Source: Acidobacteriota bacterium (lineage in GTDB: Bacteria > Acidobacteriota > Thermoanaerobaculia > Multivoradales > Multivoraceae). Taken from it: a DNA stretch of 64,000 nucleotides. The notes beneath the pieces are model-generated. The model saw only the letters and a program-made list of their open reading frames with translations, was not told the origin of the DNA and did not search any database. Made by a program: the position numbers and the translations under genes. This document shows positions 8,273 to 17,645 of the stretch, piece after piece. The stretch covers positions 1-64,000 of the forward strand of contig JAPOWR010000002.1 in assembly GCA_026707545.1 (NCBI GenBank). The letters are read 5' to 3'. Position 1 is the first letter of the stretch, and each line of letters begins with the position of its first letter.

Positions 8273-9724
8273 CTACTCGAGGGAGCGAGCGCGCTCGTGG
8301 AGGATCGGGTAAGCCTCGGAGCGGGAGAGGTTGTCGTCGAGGAGGAGAGTGAAGGACTCGCTCCAGGCTGCCTCGGCATCGTCGCTTGTCGTCTCGACGT
8401 AGGTCAGCGATGAACCGGTTTCCCAGACGACGACCGCGCCGTTGCCGTTGGGCGAGACGAAGATCGTCGGCTGTCCGGTCCCGATCGTAGGCGCTGCCCG
8501 TTCCGACTTCACCTGTAGGCGGGCGAGGTGCTGGACGTAGCCGTTGTCGAGCGGTTGGGCCGCCGCGAGTAGAACGTGACCTTCTGCAGTCGCGGTTTCT
8601 TCCAGGAGATCGCCTTCTTGAGATCGGGCACCGACGAGCACGAGGTGAATGCGGGCTGCGCTGGAAACCCCATTGAGTCCACCCTCGGCGCAGAGACTCT
8701 CTGCGCGTCGGATCAGCATCTGCTTGGTGTCATGCGCCAGTGGCGTTAGAGCCCGACTACGAATCCGTCGGCCGACGAGTACGAGGTGGATGCGCGCGGC
8801 CTCCGCGACGGATGTGAGCGCGTTCTCCTCTTCGTCCTCGATCTTCTGGCAGAGGTTCGAGGAGTTCAGGTGATCCGCAAGACTGTCGGCGAGTTCGGCG
8901 AGTTCGACTGCTGGAGTGGAGAGTTCCAGTTGGACGAAGGCTCCGCTGTCGCTGTCGGCGAAACCGATGACAACTGCGTTGGCCTCTGAGGCGGCGTCAA
9001 CAGTCGGCGCCTTGAGCAGACGTGCCGGCACCTCACTATCGAAGGGTTGGTCGATCAACTCCTGCGACACGTAGTCGTTGAGCCGGTGAACGCGACGCCA
9101 CGTCGAGGCCAGTTCTCCGTCGATCAGTACCACGGGCGCGTACATGACCTTGTCGCCGTCGGTGGTGTCTTCGGACCAGACGACGTGTAGGACCGTGCGC
9201 GTGTTCGGTTGGTCGGAACTTCCTGCTGCTAGTTCAAACCGGTCGTGAGTGACGGCAAGGCGCGGTGCCGACTTGTTGCTGTAGATGTTGCCGGAGACCT
9301 CGATCGTGTCGGACCACTCGCTGCCGTTGAAAGAGGCCAGGTTGATCCGGGTAAGGGTCGAGTCACTGTTGCTAGACCACACGACGTAGAGCTGGCCGGT
9401 AGAGGCGTCGAAGGACAGGGACGGCGTCCTGTCGCTGTCGTCCGCTTCGCTGCCGGGAACCAGGTAGTGCTCGACAGTTCCGGACCCCCGACGAGCTTCA
9501 AGACGGAGGACTTCGGCGTCTGCGGAGGCCTCGGCGCCGTCGGGGAAGAGCTCTCCATAGGTGCCGACGGTGACCAGATAGATGTCTCCGCTCTTCCCGA
9601 GGACCGGAGCACTTGACGCGGCGTGTAGGGCGCCGGCGCCGAGCAGCAGGGCGATCAGCCCCACGAGGGCGGCGCGATCTGCCCGTTTGCCCGTTGAGAA
9701 CCTGGGGAGGATGCTCTTCATCAT
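8273..9724 (-). CDS. Secreted protein of unknown function, possibly beta-propeller
   Basis: The 483-residue product has an N-terminal signal peptide (basic start, hydrophobic segment about 18-35, LHAASSA). Residues 45-230 contain repeated strand motifs such as LYVVWSS and LHVVWSED, suggesting a sialidase- or FG-GAP-like propeller, but no family is certain. Residues about 290-390 carry a short internal duplication: AARIHLVLVG occurs twice about 47 residues apart, reflected in the DNA at about 8631-8652 and 8771-8792. The start ATG overlaps the stop of the upstream TPR gene (ATGA), so the two are probably co-translated. A second ATG follows directly. Confidence 0.7.
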   Translation of the reverse strand: MMKSILPRFSTGKRADRAALVGLIALLLGAGALHAASSAPVLGKSGDIYLVTVGTYGELFPDGAEASADAEVLRLEARRGSGTVEHYLVPGSEADDSDRTPSLSFDASTGQLYVVWSSNSDSTLTRINLASFNGSEWSDTIEVSGNIYSNKSAPRLAVTHDRFELAAGSSDQPNTRTVLHVVWSEDTTDGDKVMYAPVVLIDGELASTWRRVHRLNDYVSQELIDQPFDSEVPARLLKAPTVDAASEANAVVIGFADSDSGAFVQLELSTPAVELAELADSLADHLNSSNLCQKIEDEEENALTSVAEAARIHLVLVGRRIRSRALTPLAHDTKQMLIRRAESLCAEGGLNGVSSAARIHLVLVGARSQEGDLLEETATAEGHVLLAAAQPLDNGYVQHLARLQVKSERAAPTIGTGQPTIFVSPNGNGAVVVWETGSSLTYVETTSDDAEAAWSESFTLLLDDNLSRSEAYPILHERARSLE

Positions 9725-10731
9725 GCCCTCAGATTCACCACCTGGCGCAGATCCAGGGACATCAGCACGGTTGAGAGCCCGGTGTGCTCAGGATAGAAGC
9801 GCCGTTCCAGCTTGCAGAAGAATCCCCTGGCCGCTTCGTTGTCGTGCTCCTGCATCGCCACCTGGCCCAGCAGGTAGAGGCAGTTCTTGACTACGGCTAG
9901 GTCTTGGTACTTCTCGGCCAACTCAAGTGCACGGATACCGTGTTGTCTTGCCAACCTCGGACGCTTCAACTCAAGGTAGGCGAAACACAGGTCCTGATGC
10001 GGCAGCATCGTGTACTGAATGGCCCCTCCGTGCCGGAAGGTCCGCATGCTCCGATAGAGCAACCGAAGGGCTTCGCGCATTGTGGCGCTGCGCAGTTGCT
10101 TGGCTGCGGTCGCTCGGGACAGCAGGCAATAGCCCAGATTCCCTTCGGCGATCGCGGTCCACATTGGCGGAGCTTCTCTCGTGTAGCGGAGGGCCGTGCG
10201 ATAGCACTCAGCAGCTTCAGCTTCCCGACCCTCGGCCGCCAGGAGGTTGCCCAGGAGATTCTGGGCCATACCAGCTAGTCCCTCACGCTCCACGTAGTCC
10301 GCACGATCACGGAACAATCGAGCGTAGAACAGTGCCTTCTTGATCTGCCCCTCCAACTCATGTGCGCGCGCCAAGGTGTAGGCGGCCAGACAGGAGTTGT
10401 TGTCGACGGTTGTTCCGAGCAGGATCCGTCGCAGCTCCGGCATGACTTCAGCGCCGTTGCCGAGTTCGGTTTCGGCCGCGCCCCAACCGCACAGCGCCTC
10501 ATCGGCCAGGTCGGCTTCACCCGCTGCCGTGGCGGCTTGCGCAGCCTGTCGATAGACAACGGCGGCTTCCCGGTACGAGCCCTTCGCAACTAGTTCCCGC
10601 CCACGGTCCCGGAGCGTCTCGAAGTCTTCGGTCACCTCGACCGCGCACGGCTCCACACCGGGCGCGGGAACGCCCTCGGGGATGTACGTCGCCTCAGGCG
10701 ACGACTGGAAGGGAACAACCGTCGCAGTCAT
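9721..10731 (-). CDS. TPR-repeat protein
   Basis: The 336-residue product has no signal peptide. From about residue 35 it is built of helical pairs typical of tetratricopeptide repeats (for example YREAAVVYRQAAQAATAAGE, EAEAAECYRTALRYTRE, and RARQHGIRALELA-like helices near 255). It is probably a cytoplasmic protein-binding scaffold, with no catalytic motif. It is the first gene of a two-gene operon with the secreted protein at 8273-9724 (4-nt overlap). A TAGACT hexamer lies 10 nt before its ATG. Confidence 0.75.
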   Translation of the reverse strand: MTATVVPFQSSPEATYIPEGVPAPGVEPCAVEVTEDFETLRDRGRELVAKGSYREAAVVYRQAAQAATAAGEADLADEALCGWGAAETELGNGAEVMPELRRILLGTTVDNNSCLAAYTLARAHELEGQIKKALFYARLFRDRADYVEREGLAGMAQNLLGNLLAAEGREAEAAECYRTALRYTREAPPMWTAIAEGNLGYCLLSRATAAKQLRSATMREALRLLYRSMRTFRHGGAIQYTMLPHQDLCFAYLELKRPRLARQHGIRALELAEKYQDLAVVKNCLYLLGQVAMQEHDNEAARGFFCKLERRFYPEHTGLSTVLMSLDLRQVVNLRA

Positions 10732-10741
10732 TAGGACGTCG

Positions 10742-10747
10742 AGTCTA
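10742..10747 (-). promoter_or_regulatory. Candidate -10 hexamer (TAGACT) of the TPR/secreted-protein operon
   Basis: On the minus strand TAGACT is followed by 10 nt and then the ATG at 10731, implying a leader of only a few nucleotides. There is no Shine-Dalgarno. Confidence 0.4.
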
Positions 10748-10775
10748 CACGAAGGAGACGGGGAATGGAGGGGTC

Positions 10776-12626
10776 CTAAACGTCGAGGCCGACCTGGCGC
10801 ATCAGGTCCAACGCGTTGCTGCGAGTGACGGTGCCCTCGCGCAGGCGGTAGTCGAACAGGATCTTCCCATCCACCAGGTCGTCTCTGAAGTGGACGTTGC
10901 GCAGTGACGGCCCGGGCGAGTCGTCGGCGATCCGCGCCAGGGCGAGATCGTGGGTGGTCACGAGTCCGACCGCGCCGCGATCAACCAGGCTGCGGACCAG
11001 GGCCTCGGCGCCGACTCTCCGGTCGTGGGAGTTCGTGCCGTGGAGAATCTCGTCGAGCAGGAACAGCACCGGCGTCTCCTGTTCGGTGAGGTCGAGAACC
11101 GACTTGAGCTTCCTGATCTCGGCGTAGAACCTGGAGTGGCCTTCGGCGAGTGAGTCCCTTAGTTGGATGGACGATCCGATGGCCAGCGGTGAGAGGACCA
11201 GCGAGCTCGCGCGCACCGGTGCACCGGCAAGCGCCAGGACGACGTTCGTCCCGACCGTCCTGAGAAGCGTGCTCTTGCCGGACATGTTCGAGCCGCTGAC
11301 GATCAGGCACTGGGCTGGCGACCCCGGTTTCCTGGAGCAGGCTTCCAGTACGACATCGTTCGCCACACAGTCCTTCGGAGGCAGCAGGGGATGCCCGAGT
11401 TGTCGAGCGGCTAGCAGCGGGCGCCGCTTCCCGGCCGGCTCGACCAGCGTGGGGAAGATGTGGTTCGGGTGCTCGAACGCATGGGAGGCGAGGCTGGCCA
11501 GGGCCTCGACGCTGGAGAGCACGTCGAGCCAGACGGCCACGCGGTGCCCGTGGCGTCGGCGCCAGGCGTCGATGGCGTAGGCGAGTTGGGGCGTCCACAG
11601 CAGCAGCAGGCCGAAGGGCACGAACAGGGCGTTCCGCATGGAGTCGAGCAGATCCACGAGACGGCGTAGCCGTGTGGCGTTCCGGGAGGCGGTGTTTCCA
11701 TCGCCACCCCGCAACCGCTCCTGCAGTTCGACCATGAGGTCGCTTTCGAACGGCTCGCGCTCGATGACCTCCAGCAGGGCCGCAACCAGATTGAGGTCAC
11801 GGCTCGCTCGCGTCACGCCACCTGTGGCAGCCGCGATAGCACGACGCTTTGCGATCATCCAGAGGACTTCCAGCACCGCCACGGCCAGAAACGGCGACGG
11901 CCCCCAGCTCCAGATCATCCAGCCGGTTGCGGTGAGAAGGTTGGCGGCGGCCGCTGCCGTCAGCAGGACGCGCATCAGGAACTCGCGCCCGCCGGCGCCG
12001 GGCAGGGCAGGCCTCCCCTCCCCCGCCGCCCAGGTTCGCAGGGCCCCTGGATCGATGTTGGTGCGCGCGAGCCGCCCATGTACTGCCAGACGCTCGCGGA
12101 AGTCGAGTCGAGGCGCCAGTTCGCGCACAGCCTCCTGCCGCTTGCGTACAGCGTCGGGTCGCGCGGGCTCCAGCAGCCAGGACGCGAGGAGTTCGTCACC
12201 GCCTCGGGTGCGGGCGCGGCTCAACATCTGGAACAGCGAGTCGGGACCGAACAGGTCGAGGTCCGCGGCGTACACGTGCTCGGCGTGTTCGTCGGCAAAG
12301 CGCGAGCCGGGCCGTCCGCCGGCCCGCCAGTCGCCGTCGAGCCGGTTGAGAATCTGATGGTAGAAGGCTTGCGCACGCTTCAGCCGTTCGGCCCGTCTCA
12401 GAACCCGCTCGTGAAGGACGACGAGAACCAGAAAGAGCAGCGCCGGGACCGCCGCCCAGATCAGGGGGAAGAGCCTTGCCTGGACCGACAGCCAGACCAG
12501 CACGGCTGCCGCAAGCACGGTGGCCAGCCGCGACCACGAAACGGCCTTCTCGAACCGCCTCGTTCGCCGCAATAGGGCGCCGCGCCGCTCGGCTCGGCGT
12601 TCGCAAGTCGGGCGCGGGTTGTCCAC
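10776..12626 (-). CDS. Membrane-anchored MutS-family ATPase
   Basis: The 616-residue product begins with two predicted membrane helices (about 30-50 and 53-72) and then has the MutS lever/clamp region and ATPase. Walker A is SGSNMSGKSTLLRT, Walker B is FLLDEILHGTNSHDR, and a TTHDLALA segment follows. The mismatch-binding N-terminal domain of classical MutS is missing, as in the short MutS-related ATPases of Bacteroidetes and Acidobacteria. The role is not established, so mismatch repair should not be assumed. The start is GTG at 12626, 11 nt after the stop of the beta-lactamase-like gene, so the two form an operon. Confidence 0.85.
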   Translation of the reverse strand: MDNPRPTCERRAERRGALLRRTRRFEKAVSWSRLATVLAAAVLVWLSVQARLFPLIWAAVPALLFLVLVVLHERVLRRAERLKRAQAFYHQILNRLDGDWRAGGRPGSRFADEHAEHVYAADLDLFGPDSLFQMLSRARTRGGDELLASWLLEPARPDAVRKRQEAVRELAPRLDFRERLAVHGRLARTNIDPGALRTWAAGEGRPALPGAGGREFLMRVLLTAAAAANLLTATGWMIWSWGPSPFLAVAVLEVLWMIAKRRAIAAATGGVTRASRDLNLVAALLEVIEREPFESDLMVELQERLRGGDGNTASRNATRLRRLVDLLDSMRNALFVPFGLLLLWTPQLAYAIDAWRRRHGHRVAVWLDVLSSVEALASLASHAFEHPNHIFPTLVEPAGKRRPLLAARQLGHPLLPPKDCVANDVVLEACSRKPGSPAQCLIVSGSNMSGKSTLLRTVGTNVVLALAGAPVRASSLVLSPLAIGSSIQLRDSLAEGHSRFYAEIRKLKSVLDLTEQETPVLFLLDEILHGTNSHDRRVGAEALVRSLVDRGAVGLVTTHDLALARIADDSPGPSLRNVHFRDDLVDGKILFDYRLREGTVTRSNALDLMRQVGLDV

Positions 12627-12637
12627 GACCCTGCTGG

Positions 12638-13897
12638 TCAGGTCAGTGCCGGATAGACGATCGACTTGAGCTGGCCGCGGAAGTTGAACGTGCCCGACAT
12701 CCAGAACTGGACCATGAAGATGACGATCAGGTCCTCCCTCGGGTCGATCCAGAAGGCGGTGCTCGCGGCGCCGCCCCAGCCGTACTCACCGACCGAGCCG
12801 ATCGCCTGAGCGACCGCCAGATCCAGGGTGACCGAGACGCCGAGACCGAAGCCCATCCCCTCGTAAGTCGTCTCGCTGAAGGTGCCGACCGCCAGGTCGG
12901 TCAGATCGCTGCCGCTCGGCAGGTGGTTCATCGTCATGAGTTCCACCGTCTTGCGGCCGAGGATGCGCGTGTTCTCCAGCGTGCCGCCGCCCAGCATCAT
13001 CTGGCAGAAGCGGTAGTAGTCGTGCATCGTCGACACGAGTCCGCCGCCACCCGAGAAGAAGCTGACCTCGCTTGTGTAGTGGCTGGTCAGGGGATCGTCG
13101 AACAGGACCAGCTTCTTGTTCCGGTCCCGCCGGTAGTTCGCGGCGAAGCGGTCGACCTTGTCCGCGGGCACCGTGAAGCCGGTGTCGACCATGCCCAGGG
13201 GCCCGGTGATGTGCTCCTGCAGGTACTCGTCGAACGGCTGGCCGGAGAAGACCTCGACAAGGTAGGCGAGCACATCGGTGGCGACCGAGTAGTTCCAGGC
13301 GTCGCCGGGCGAGAACTCGAGCGGCAATTCCGCGAGTTGCTCGATCATCTGCCGCAGGCTGCCGCCGATCGGCGGGCCGCCGACGCCGAGCTTGCGGTAC
13401 GCGGCATCGACGTTCGTGCGCTCCATGAAGCCGTAGGTCAGCCCCGACTGGTGCGTGAACAGGTCGCGGATCGTCATCGGGCGATCGACCGGTCGGGTGA
13501 GGAAGTTCGGGTGGTTCCCGCTCTCGAAGACTCTGAGATCCCGCCACTCGGGGATGAACTTCTGGACCGGGTCGTCTAGCTGGAAGTGGCCCTGTTCGTA
13601 GAGCTGCAGCAGGGCGACCGAGGTGATCGGCTTGGTCATCGAGTAGATGCGGAAGATCGTGTCGGTCCGCATGGCGCGGCCGCGCTCGCGGTCCATCAGA
13701 CCCTGCGCCGAGAGGTAGGCCGGCTTGCCGCCCCGGGCGACCAGGGTGAGGCAGCCCGCAATCTTCTCCGGCTCCAGATAGCGGCGCCGCAGATGATCGT
13801 CGATACGCGCCAACTGCGCGGCGTTCAGGCCAACCTCCTCGGGGCGCGCGAGGTCGAGTTCGGGGGGTGCTGAAACCAGGACGGGTCGGGCCGGCAT
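12638..13897 (-). CDS. Serine beta-lactamase-family hydrolase (class C / esterase EstB-like)
   Basis: The 419-residue product belongs to the beta-lactamase (PF00144) family. The nucleophile motif SMTK (SxxK) lies near residue 88, preceded by DTIFRIYS; a tyrosine motif WNYSVATDV replaces the usual YxN; GWGGAAST fills the third box. There is no clear signal peptide, and the size fits esterase or D-aminopeptidase-like members rather than true beta-lactamases. ATG 13897 is preceded by AAGGATCCTCC, a reasonable ribosome-binding site; the longer open frame upstream is antisense to livG. It is co-directional with the MutS-like gene (11-nt gap) and divergent from livG. Substrate unknown. Confidence 0.88.
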   Translation of the reverse strand: MPARPVLVSAPPELDLARPEEVGLNAAQLARIDDHLRRRYLEPEKIAGCLTLVARGGKPAYLSAQGLMDRERGRAMRTDTIFRIYSMTKPITSVALLQLYEQGHFQLDDPVQKFIPEWRDLRVFESGNHPNFLTRPVDRPMTIRDLFTHQSGLTYGFMERTNVDAAYRKLGVGGPPIGGSLRQMIEQLAELPLEFSPGDAWNYSVATDVLAYLVEVFSGQPFDEYLQEHITGPLGMVDTGFTVPADKVDRFAANYRRDRNKKLVLFDDPLTSHYTSEVSFFSGGGGLVSTMHDYYRFCQMMLGGGTLENTRILGRKTVELMTMNHLPSGSDLTDLAVGTFSETTYEGMGFGLGVSVTLDLAVAQAIGSVGEYGWGGAASTAFWIDPREDLIVIFMVQFWMSGTFNFRGQLKSIVYPALT

Positions 13898-13976
13898 GGA
13901 GGATCCTTTGATTGGCTGGTCGGTCGACTGCTTACGGCGCGGCGATCTTTGCAGATGGCGGAACGGGCGTGGCGCA

Positions 13977-13982
13977 TACAAT
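13977..13982 (+). promoter_or_regulatory. Candidate -10 hexamer (TACAAT) of the liv operon
   Basis: TACAAT lies 9 nt before GTG 13992 and there is no Shine-Dalgarno between them. This supports the GTG as start of livG and a transcript with almost no leader. A TTGCAG upstream is too far away to be a good -35. Confidence 0.45.
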
Positions 13983-13991
13983 CGCGCAGCC

Positions 13992-14807
13992 GTGGCCCAA
14001 GCCCAAGCCCAGGAGCCGTTGGCCTCGACCTGCCTCGAGGTCAACGGTGTCACGCTCTCGTTCGGCGGCGTACACGCCCTGGACGATGTCGCCCTGGACG
14101 TGCGCCACGGCGAGGTGTTCGCGATCATCGGGCCGAACGGCGCGGGAAAGACGTCCCTCCTCAACTCGATCAGCGGTCTCTACCGGCCGCAACAGGGCTC
14201 GATTACCTACACGCCAACGCCGGAAGCGGCGCCGGTCTCGCTCGTCGGCCGCGCGCCCCACAAGGTGGCCCAGGTCGGCATCGCCCGATCGTTCCAGAAC
14301 ATCGAGCTCTTCCGCGGCATGACGGTGCTCGAGAATCTGATGCTGGGGCGGCACATCCACATGCGCGGCAACGTCCTCAGTTGTGGCGTCTACTGGGGTC
14401 CACAGCGCCGCGAGGAGATCCGGCATCGGGCCGCGGTGGAGGACGTGATCGACTTCCTCGAGATCGAGAACCTGCGCCACCAGGCGGTCGGCACCCTCGC
14501 CTACGGTCTGCAGAAACGGGTGGAGCTCGCCCGCGCGCTGGCGCTCGATCCCAAGCTTCTTCTGCTCGACGAACCCATGGCGGGGATGAACGTGGAGGAG
14601 AAGGAGGACATGGCCCGCTTCGTCCTCGACGTGAACGAGGAGTGGGGCGTGACGACCGTCCTGATCGAGCACGACATGGGAGTCGTCATGGACCTCTCGG
14701 ATCGCGTCGCGGTGCTCGACTTCGGCCGATCGATTGCCTGCGGTACGCCGGACGAGGTGCGCGCCGATCCCGCCGTGATTCACGCGTATCTGGGGGACGC
14801 CGAATGA
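13992..14807 (+). CDS. livG: Branched-chain-type ABC transporter ATP-binding protein LivG
   Basis: The 271-residue ATPase has Walker A GPNGAGKTS (Lys53), the Q-loop segment IARSFQNIELF, a divergent signature LAYGLQKRVELARAL, Walker B LLLLDEP and the switch His in IEHDM. The VLENLMLGRH and MNVEEKEDM segments are typical of LivG. GTG 13992 is preferred because the residues upstream are not conserved and a TACAAT hexamer sits just before it; ATG 13896 would overlap the divergent hydrolase gene. It overlaps the next gene by ATGA, so ligase and transporter should be made together. Confidence 0.92.
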   Translation: MAQAQAQEPLASTCLEVNGVTLSFGGVHALDDVALDVRHGEVFAIIGPNGAGKTSLLNSISGLYRPQQGSITYTPTPEAAPVSLVGRAPHKVAQVGIARSFQNIELFRGMTVLENLMLGRHIHMRGNVLSCGVYWGPQRREEIRHRAAVEDVIDFLEIENLRHQAVGTLAYGLQKRVELARALALDPKLLLLDEPMAGMNVEEKEDMARFVLDVNEEWGVTTVLIEHDMGVVMDLSDRVAVLDFGRSIACGTPDEVRADPAVIHAYLGDAE

Positions 14808-16753
14808 CCGCGCTGGCGGAACTGCCGGAAGACGCGGACACGATGCCCAAGCTGCTGCTCCGGAATGCCCGGGAGCGCGGCGGCGAAGCGGCGCTCCGTG
14901 AGAAGGAGTTCGGCATCTGGCAGAGCTTCACCTGGGCGCAGTACGCCGAGCGGGTCAGGAACTTCGCCCGCGGACTGGTCGAACTCGGACTCGAGCGGGA
15001 CGACATCGTCGCCGTGCTGGGGGACAACCGGCCCGAGTGGCTGATTGCCCAGCTCGCGTCCCAGGCGGTCGGCGCCCGCTCCCTGGGCGTCTACCAGGAC
15101 TCCGTGGCGAGCGAAGTGCAGTACCTGGTCGAGTTCGCGGGCGCCCGCTTCGTCATTGCCGAGGACCAGGAGCAGGTCGACAAGCTGCTTGAAGTCTGGG
15201 ACCAGTTGAGTGGCACTGGGGAAGGGGACGGGCAGGGAATCGCGAAGGTCATCTACTACGACCCCCGCGGGCTCGGTTCCTACCCGCACGACTTCCTGCT
15301 CGGCTTCTCCGAAGTGGAGAAGATAGGGGCGTCCGCCACGAGCAGCACGGAGGACGACTTCGAACGCTGGGTCGAAGCGACGACCGGCGACGACGTCGCC
15401 CTGCTGTCGACCACCTCCGGAACCACCGGAAAGCCGAAGCTGGCGATGCTCTCGCACCGCAACCTGCTGACCATGGCGCACAGCTTTCAGAGCATCGATC
15501 CGATGCGGAGCGACGACGAGTTCGTCTCCTTCCTGCCGCTCGCGTGGATCGGCGAGCAGATGATCGGCGCCGCCTGCGGCATGCTGGTCGGCTTCACCAT
15601 GAACTTCCCGGAAGAGCCGGAGACGGTGCAGCACGACATCCGTGAGATCGGACCGCAAATGATGTTCTCGCCGCCCCGCATCTGGGAGAACATGGTGTCC
15701 GACGTCCAGGTACGGATCGAGGACTCCTCCTGGCTCAAGCGCAAGGTCTACAACTGGGCGCTGGGCGTCGGTTACAGAGCGGCCGACACGCGGCTGGCGG
15801 AGGGCGGTCTGCCCAGGTTGCTGGCGATGCAGAACTGGATCGCCAACGCGGTCTGCTTCTTCTGGTTGCGCGACAAGCTCGGGGTGCGGCGAATCCGGCG
15901 CGCCTACACGGGCGGCGCGGCGCTCGGGCCCGACATCTTCCGCTTCTTCCACGCCATCGGCGTGAACCTGAAGCAGATCTACGGCCAGACCGAGGTGTCC
16001 GGGATTTCGGTGGCGCACCGCGACGACGACATCAAGTTCCAGACGGTCGGCACGCCGGTGCCAGGGGCGGAGGTCAGGCTCGGCGAAGGCGGCGAGATCC
16101 TGACCAGGAGTCCGTCCGTCTTCCTCGGCTACTACAACAACGAGGAGGCCACACAAGAGGCGCTTCGCGACGGCTGGCTTTACTCCGGCGACGCCGGCTA
16201 CATGGACGACGACGGGCACCTGATCGTCATCGATCGCAAGAAGGACGTGATGGAGCTGCACGACGGAACGCAGTTCTCGCCGCAGTTCATCGAGAACAAG
16301 CTGAAGTTCAGCCCCTACATCAAGGAGGCGGTCGTGTTCGGCGGCGGCGACTACCCGTTCGTCACCTCCTTGATCACGATCGACTTCGCCAACGCGGGAA
16401 AGTGGGCCGAACGCCGGCAGATCCCCTACACCACGTTCACCGACCTCGCCCAGAAGCCGGAGATCTACGAGCTGGTGCTGGAACACACCGCCGGAATCAA
16501 CGGTGATCTGCCGGAGTCGGCCCGCATCCAGCGCCTGCTGCTGCTGCACAAGGAACTCGACGCGGATGACGAGGAACTGACCCGTACCCGGAAGGTGCGG
16601 CGCCGGTTCATCGCCGATCGGTACCGCCTGCTCGTCAATGCGCTCTACGGCGGCGACGAGGCGGTCGAGATCGAGAACGAGATCACCTACCAGGACGGCA
16701 CGACCGCGGTCCTGCAGACCCGGCTGCGCATCGCTCAGCCCGCCACCGCCTGA
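14804..16753 (+). CDS. AMP-forming long-chain/aryl acyl-CoA ligase in the liv operon
   Basis: The 649-residue adenylate-forming enzyme activates a carboxylic acid with ATP and joins it to CoA. Motifs: STTSGTTGKPK (202-212), AYTGGAALGPD, IYGQTEVSG, and YSGDAGYMDDDGHLIVIDRKKD with the hinge. The size and FFWLRD/GVRRIRRAYTG region fit the long-chain acyl-CoA synthetase (FadD15/bubblegum-like) group. It starts within the livG stop codon (ATGA) and is followed 10 nt later by livH, inside a transporter operon. That suggests the imported ligand is a carboxylic acid to be trapped as CoA ester (fatty, branched or aromatic acid) rather than an amino acid. Exact substrate unknown. Confidence 0.92.
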   Translation: MTALAELPEDADTMPKLLLRNARERGGEAALREKEFGIWQSFTWAQYAERVRNFARGLVELGLERDDIVAVLGDNRPEWLIAQLASQAVGARSLGVYQDSVASEVQYLVEFAGARFVIAEDQEQVDKLLEVWDQLSGTGEGDGQGIAKVIYYDPRGLGSYPHDFLLGFSEVEKIGASATSSTEDDFERWVEATTGDDVALLSTTSGTTGKPKLAMLSHRNLLTMAHSFQSIDPMRSDDEFVSFLPLAWIGEQMIGAACGMLVGFTMNFPEEPETVQHDIREIGPQMMFSPPRIWENMVSDVQVRIEDSSWLKRKVYNWALGVGYRAADTRLAEGGLPRLLAMQNWIANAVCFFWLRDKLGVRRIRRAYTGGAALGPDIFRFFHAIGVNLKQIYGQTEVSGISVAHRDDDIKFQTVGTPVPGAEVRLGEGGEILTRSPSVFLGYYNNEEATQEALRDGWLYSGDAGYMDDDGHLIVIDRKKDVMELHDGTQFSPQFIENKLKFSPYIKEAVVFGGGDYPFVTSLITIDFANAGKWAERRQIPYTTFTDLAQKPEIYELVLEHTAGINGDLPESARIQRLLLLHKELDADDEELTRTRKVRRRFIADRYRLLVNALYGGDEAVEIENEITYQDGTTAVLQTRLRIAQPATA

Positions 16754-16763
16754 GGAGGGGACG

Positions 16764-17642
16764 ATGGGATCCGACGTCTTCCTTCAACTCACCGTTTCCG
16801 GCCTCTCGAACGGCATGGTCTACGCCCTGGTGGCGGTCGGCTTCGTCGTGATCTTCAAGGCGAGCGACGTGATCAACTTCGCGCAGGGCGAGTTCCTGCT
16901 CTTCGGCGCCTACCTGGCCTTCGCCTTCATTGCCCAGTTCGGGTTGCCCTGGAGTCTGGGCGTGCTGGCGACGCTGCTCACCGCGGCCATGATCGGCCTG
17001 ATCGTGGAGCGTCTCGTTCTCCGGCCACTGATCGGCGAACCGGTGATCTCGATGATCATGGTCACGATCGGTCTCTCGAGCCTGCTGCGAGCGGTGGTGA
17101 ACGGTATCTGGGGGGTGCGGCCCAAGGCCTTCCCCAACTTCATCCCCTCGGGAGAAGTCGAGTTCCTGGGCGCGATCGTCGGCATCGACCGTCTGCTCGT
17201 GATCGCGATCGCGGCGATCCTGCTGACGGTTCTGACGCTGTTCTTCCGTCACACCCGGGACGGCATCGCGATGCGCGCCATCGCCGACGACCAGCAAGCG
17301 GCGCTGTCGATGGGCATCAGCATCAAGCGGGTCCTCGCCGTCGCCTGGGCGATGGCGGCGATCACCGCGGCGGTCGCCGGCATCATGCTGGCGAACACGG
17401 TCGGCGTCAGCCACGACATCATCTTCATCGGACTGCGCGTGTTCCCCGTGGTCATCCTCGGCGGTCTCGACTCGGTGCCCGGCGCGATCGTCGGCGGCGG
17501 CGTGATCGGGCTGCTGGAGTCGTACACGGCGGGCTACACGACGTCGGGCCTGGAGCTCATCGTCCCGTACATCGTGCTGATCCTGGTCCTGATGATCCGG
17601 CCCTACGGCCTGTTCGGCAAGGAGATCATCGAGCGGGTGTAG
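16764..17642 (+). CDS. livH: Branched-chain-type ABC transporter permease LivH
   Basis: The 292-residue membrane protein has about eight hydrophobic segments and the LivH hallmark near the N-terminus (GLSNGMVYALVAVGF, then DVINFAQGEF). The cytoplasmic EAA-like loop includes MRAIADDQQAALSMGI. ATG 16764 follows GAGGAGGGG, a strong Shine-Dalgarno, so the upstream open frame is ignored. It should pair with LivM in the inner membrane. It is followed 3 nt later by livM. Confidence 0.93.
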   Translation: MGSDVFLQLTVSGLSNGMVYALVAVGFVVIFKASDVINFAQGEFLLFGAYLAFAFIAQFGLPWSLGVLATLLTAAMIGLIVERLVLRPLIGEPVISMIMVTIGLSSLLRAVVNGIWGVRPKAFPNFIPSGEVEFLGAIVGIDRLLVIAIAAILLTVLTLFFRHTRDGIAMRAIADDQQAALSMGISIKRVLAVAWAMAAITAAVAGIMLANTVGVSHDIIFIGLRVFPVVILGGLDSVPGAIVGGGVIGLLESYTAGYTTSGLELIVPYIVLILVLMIRPYGLFGKEIIERV

Positions 17643-17645
17643 GGC

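Noticed and set aside
10776..12626. Classical mismatch-repair MutS or a nuclease MutS2
   Set aside because: No mismatch-binding N-terminal domain and no Smr domain; two membrane helices instead.
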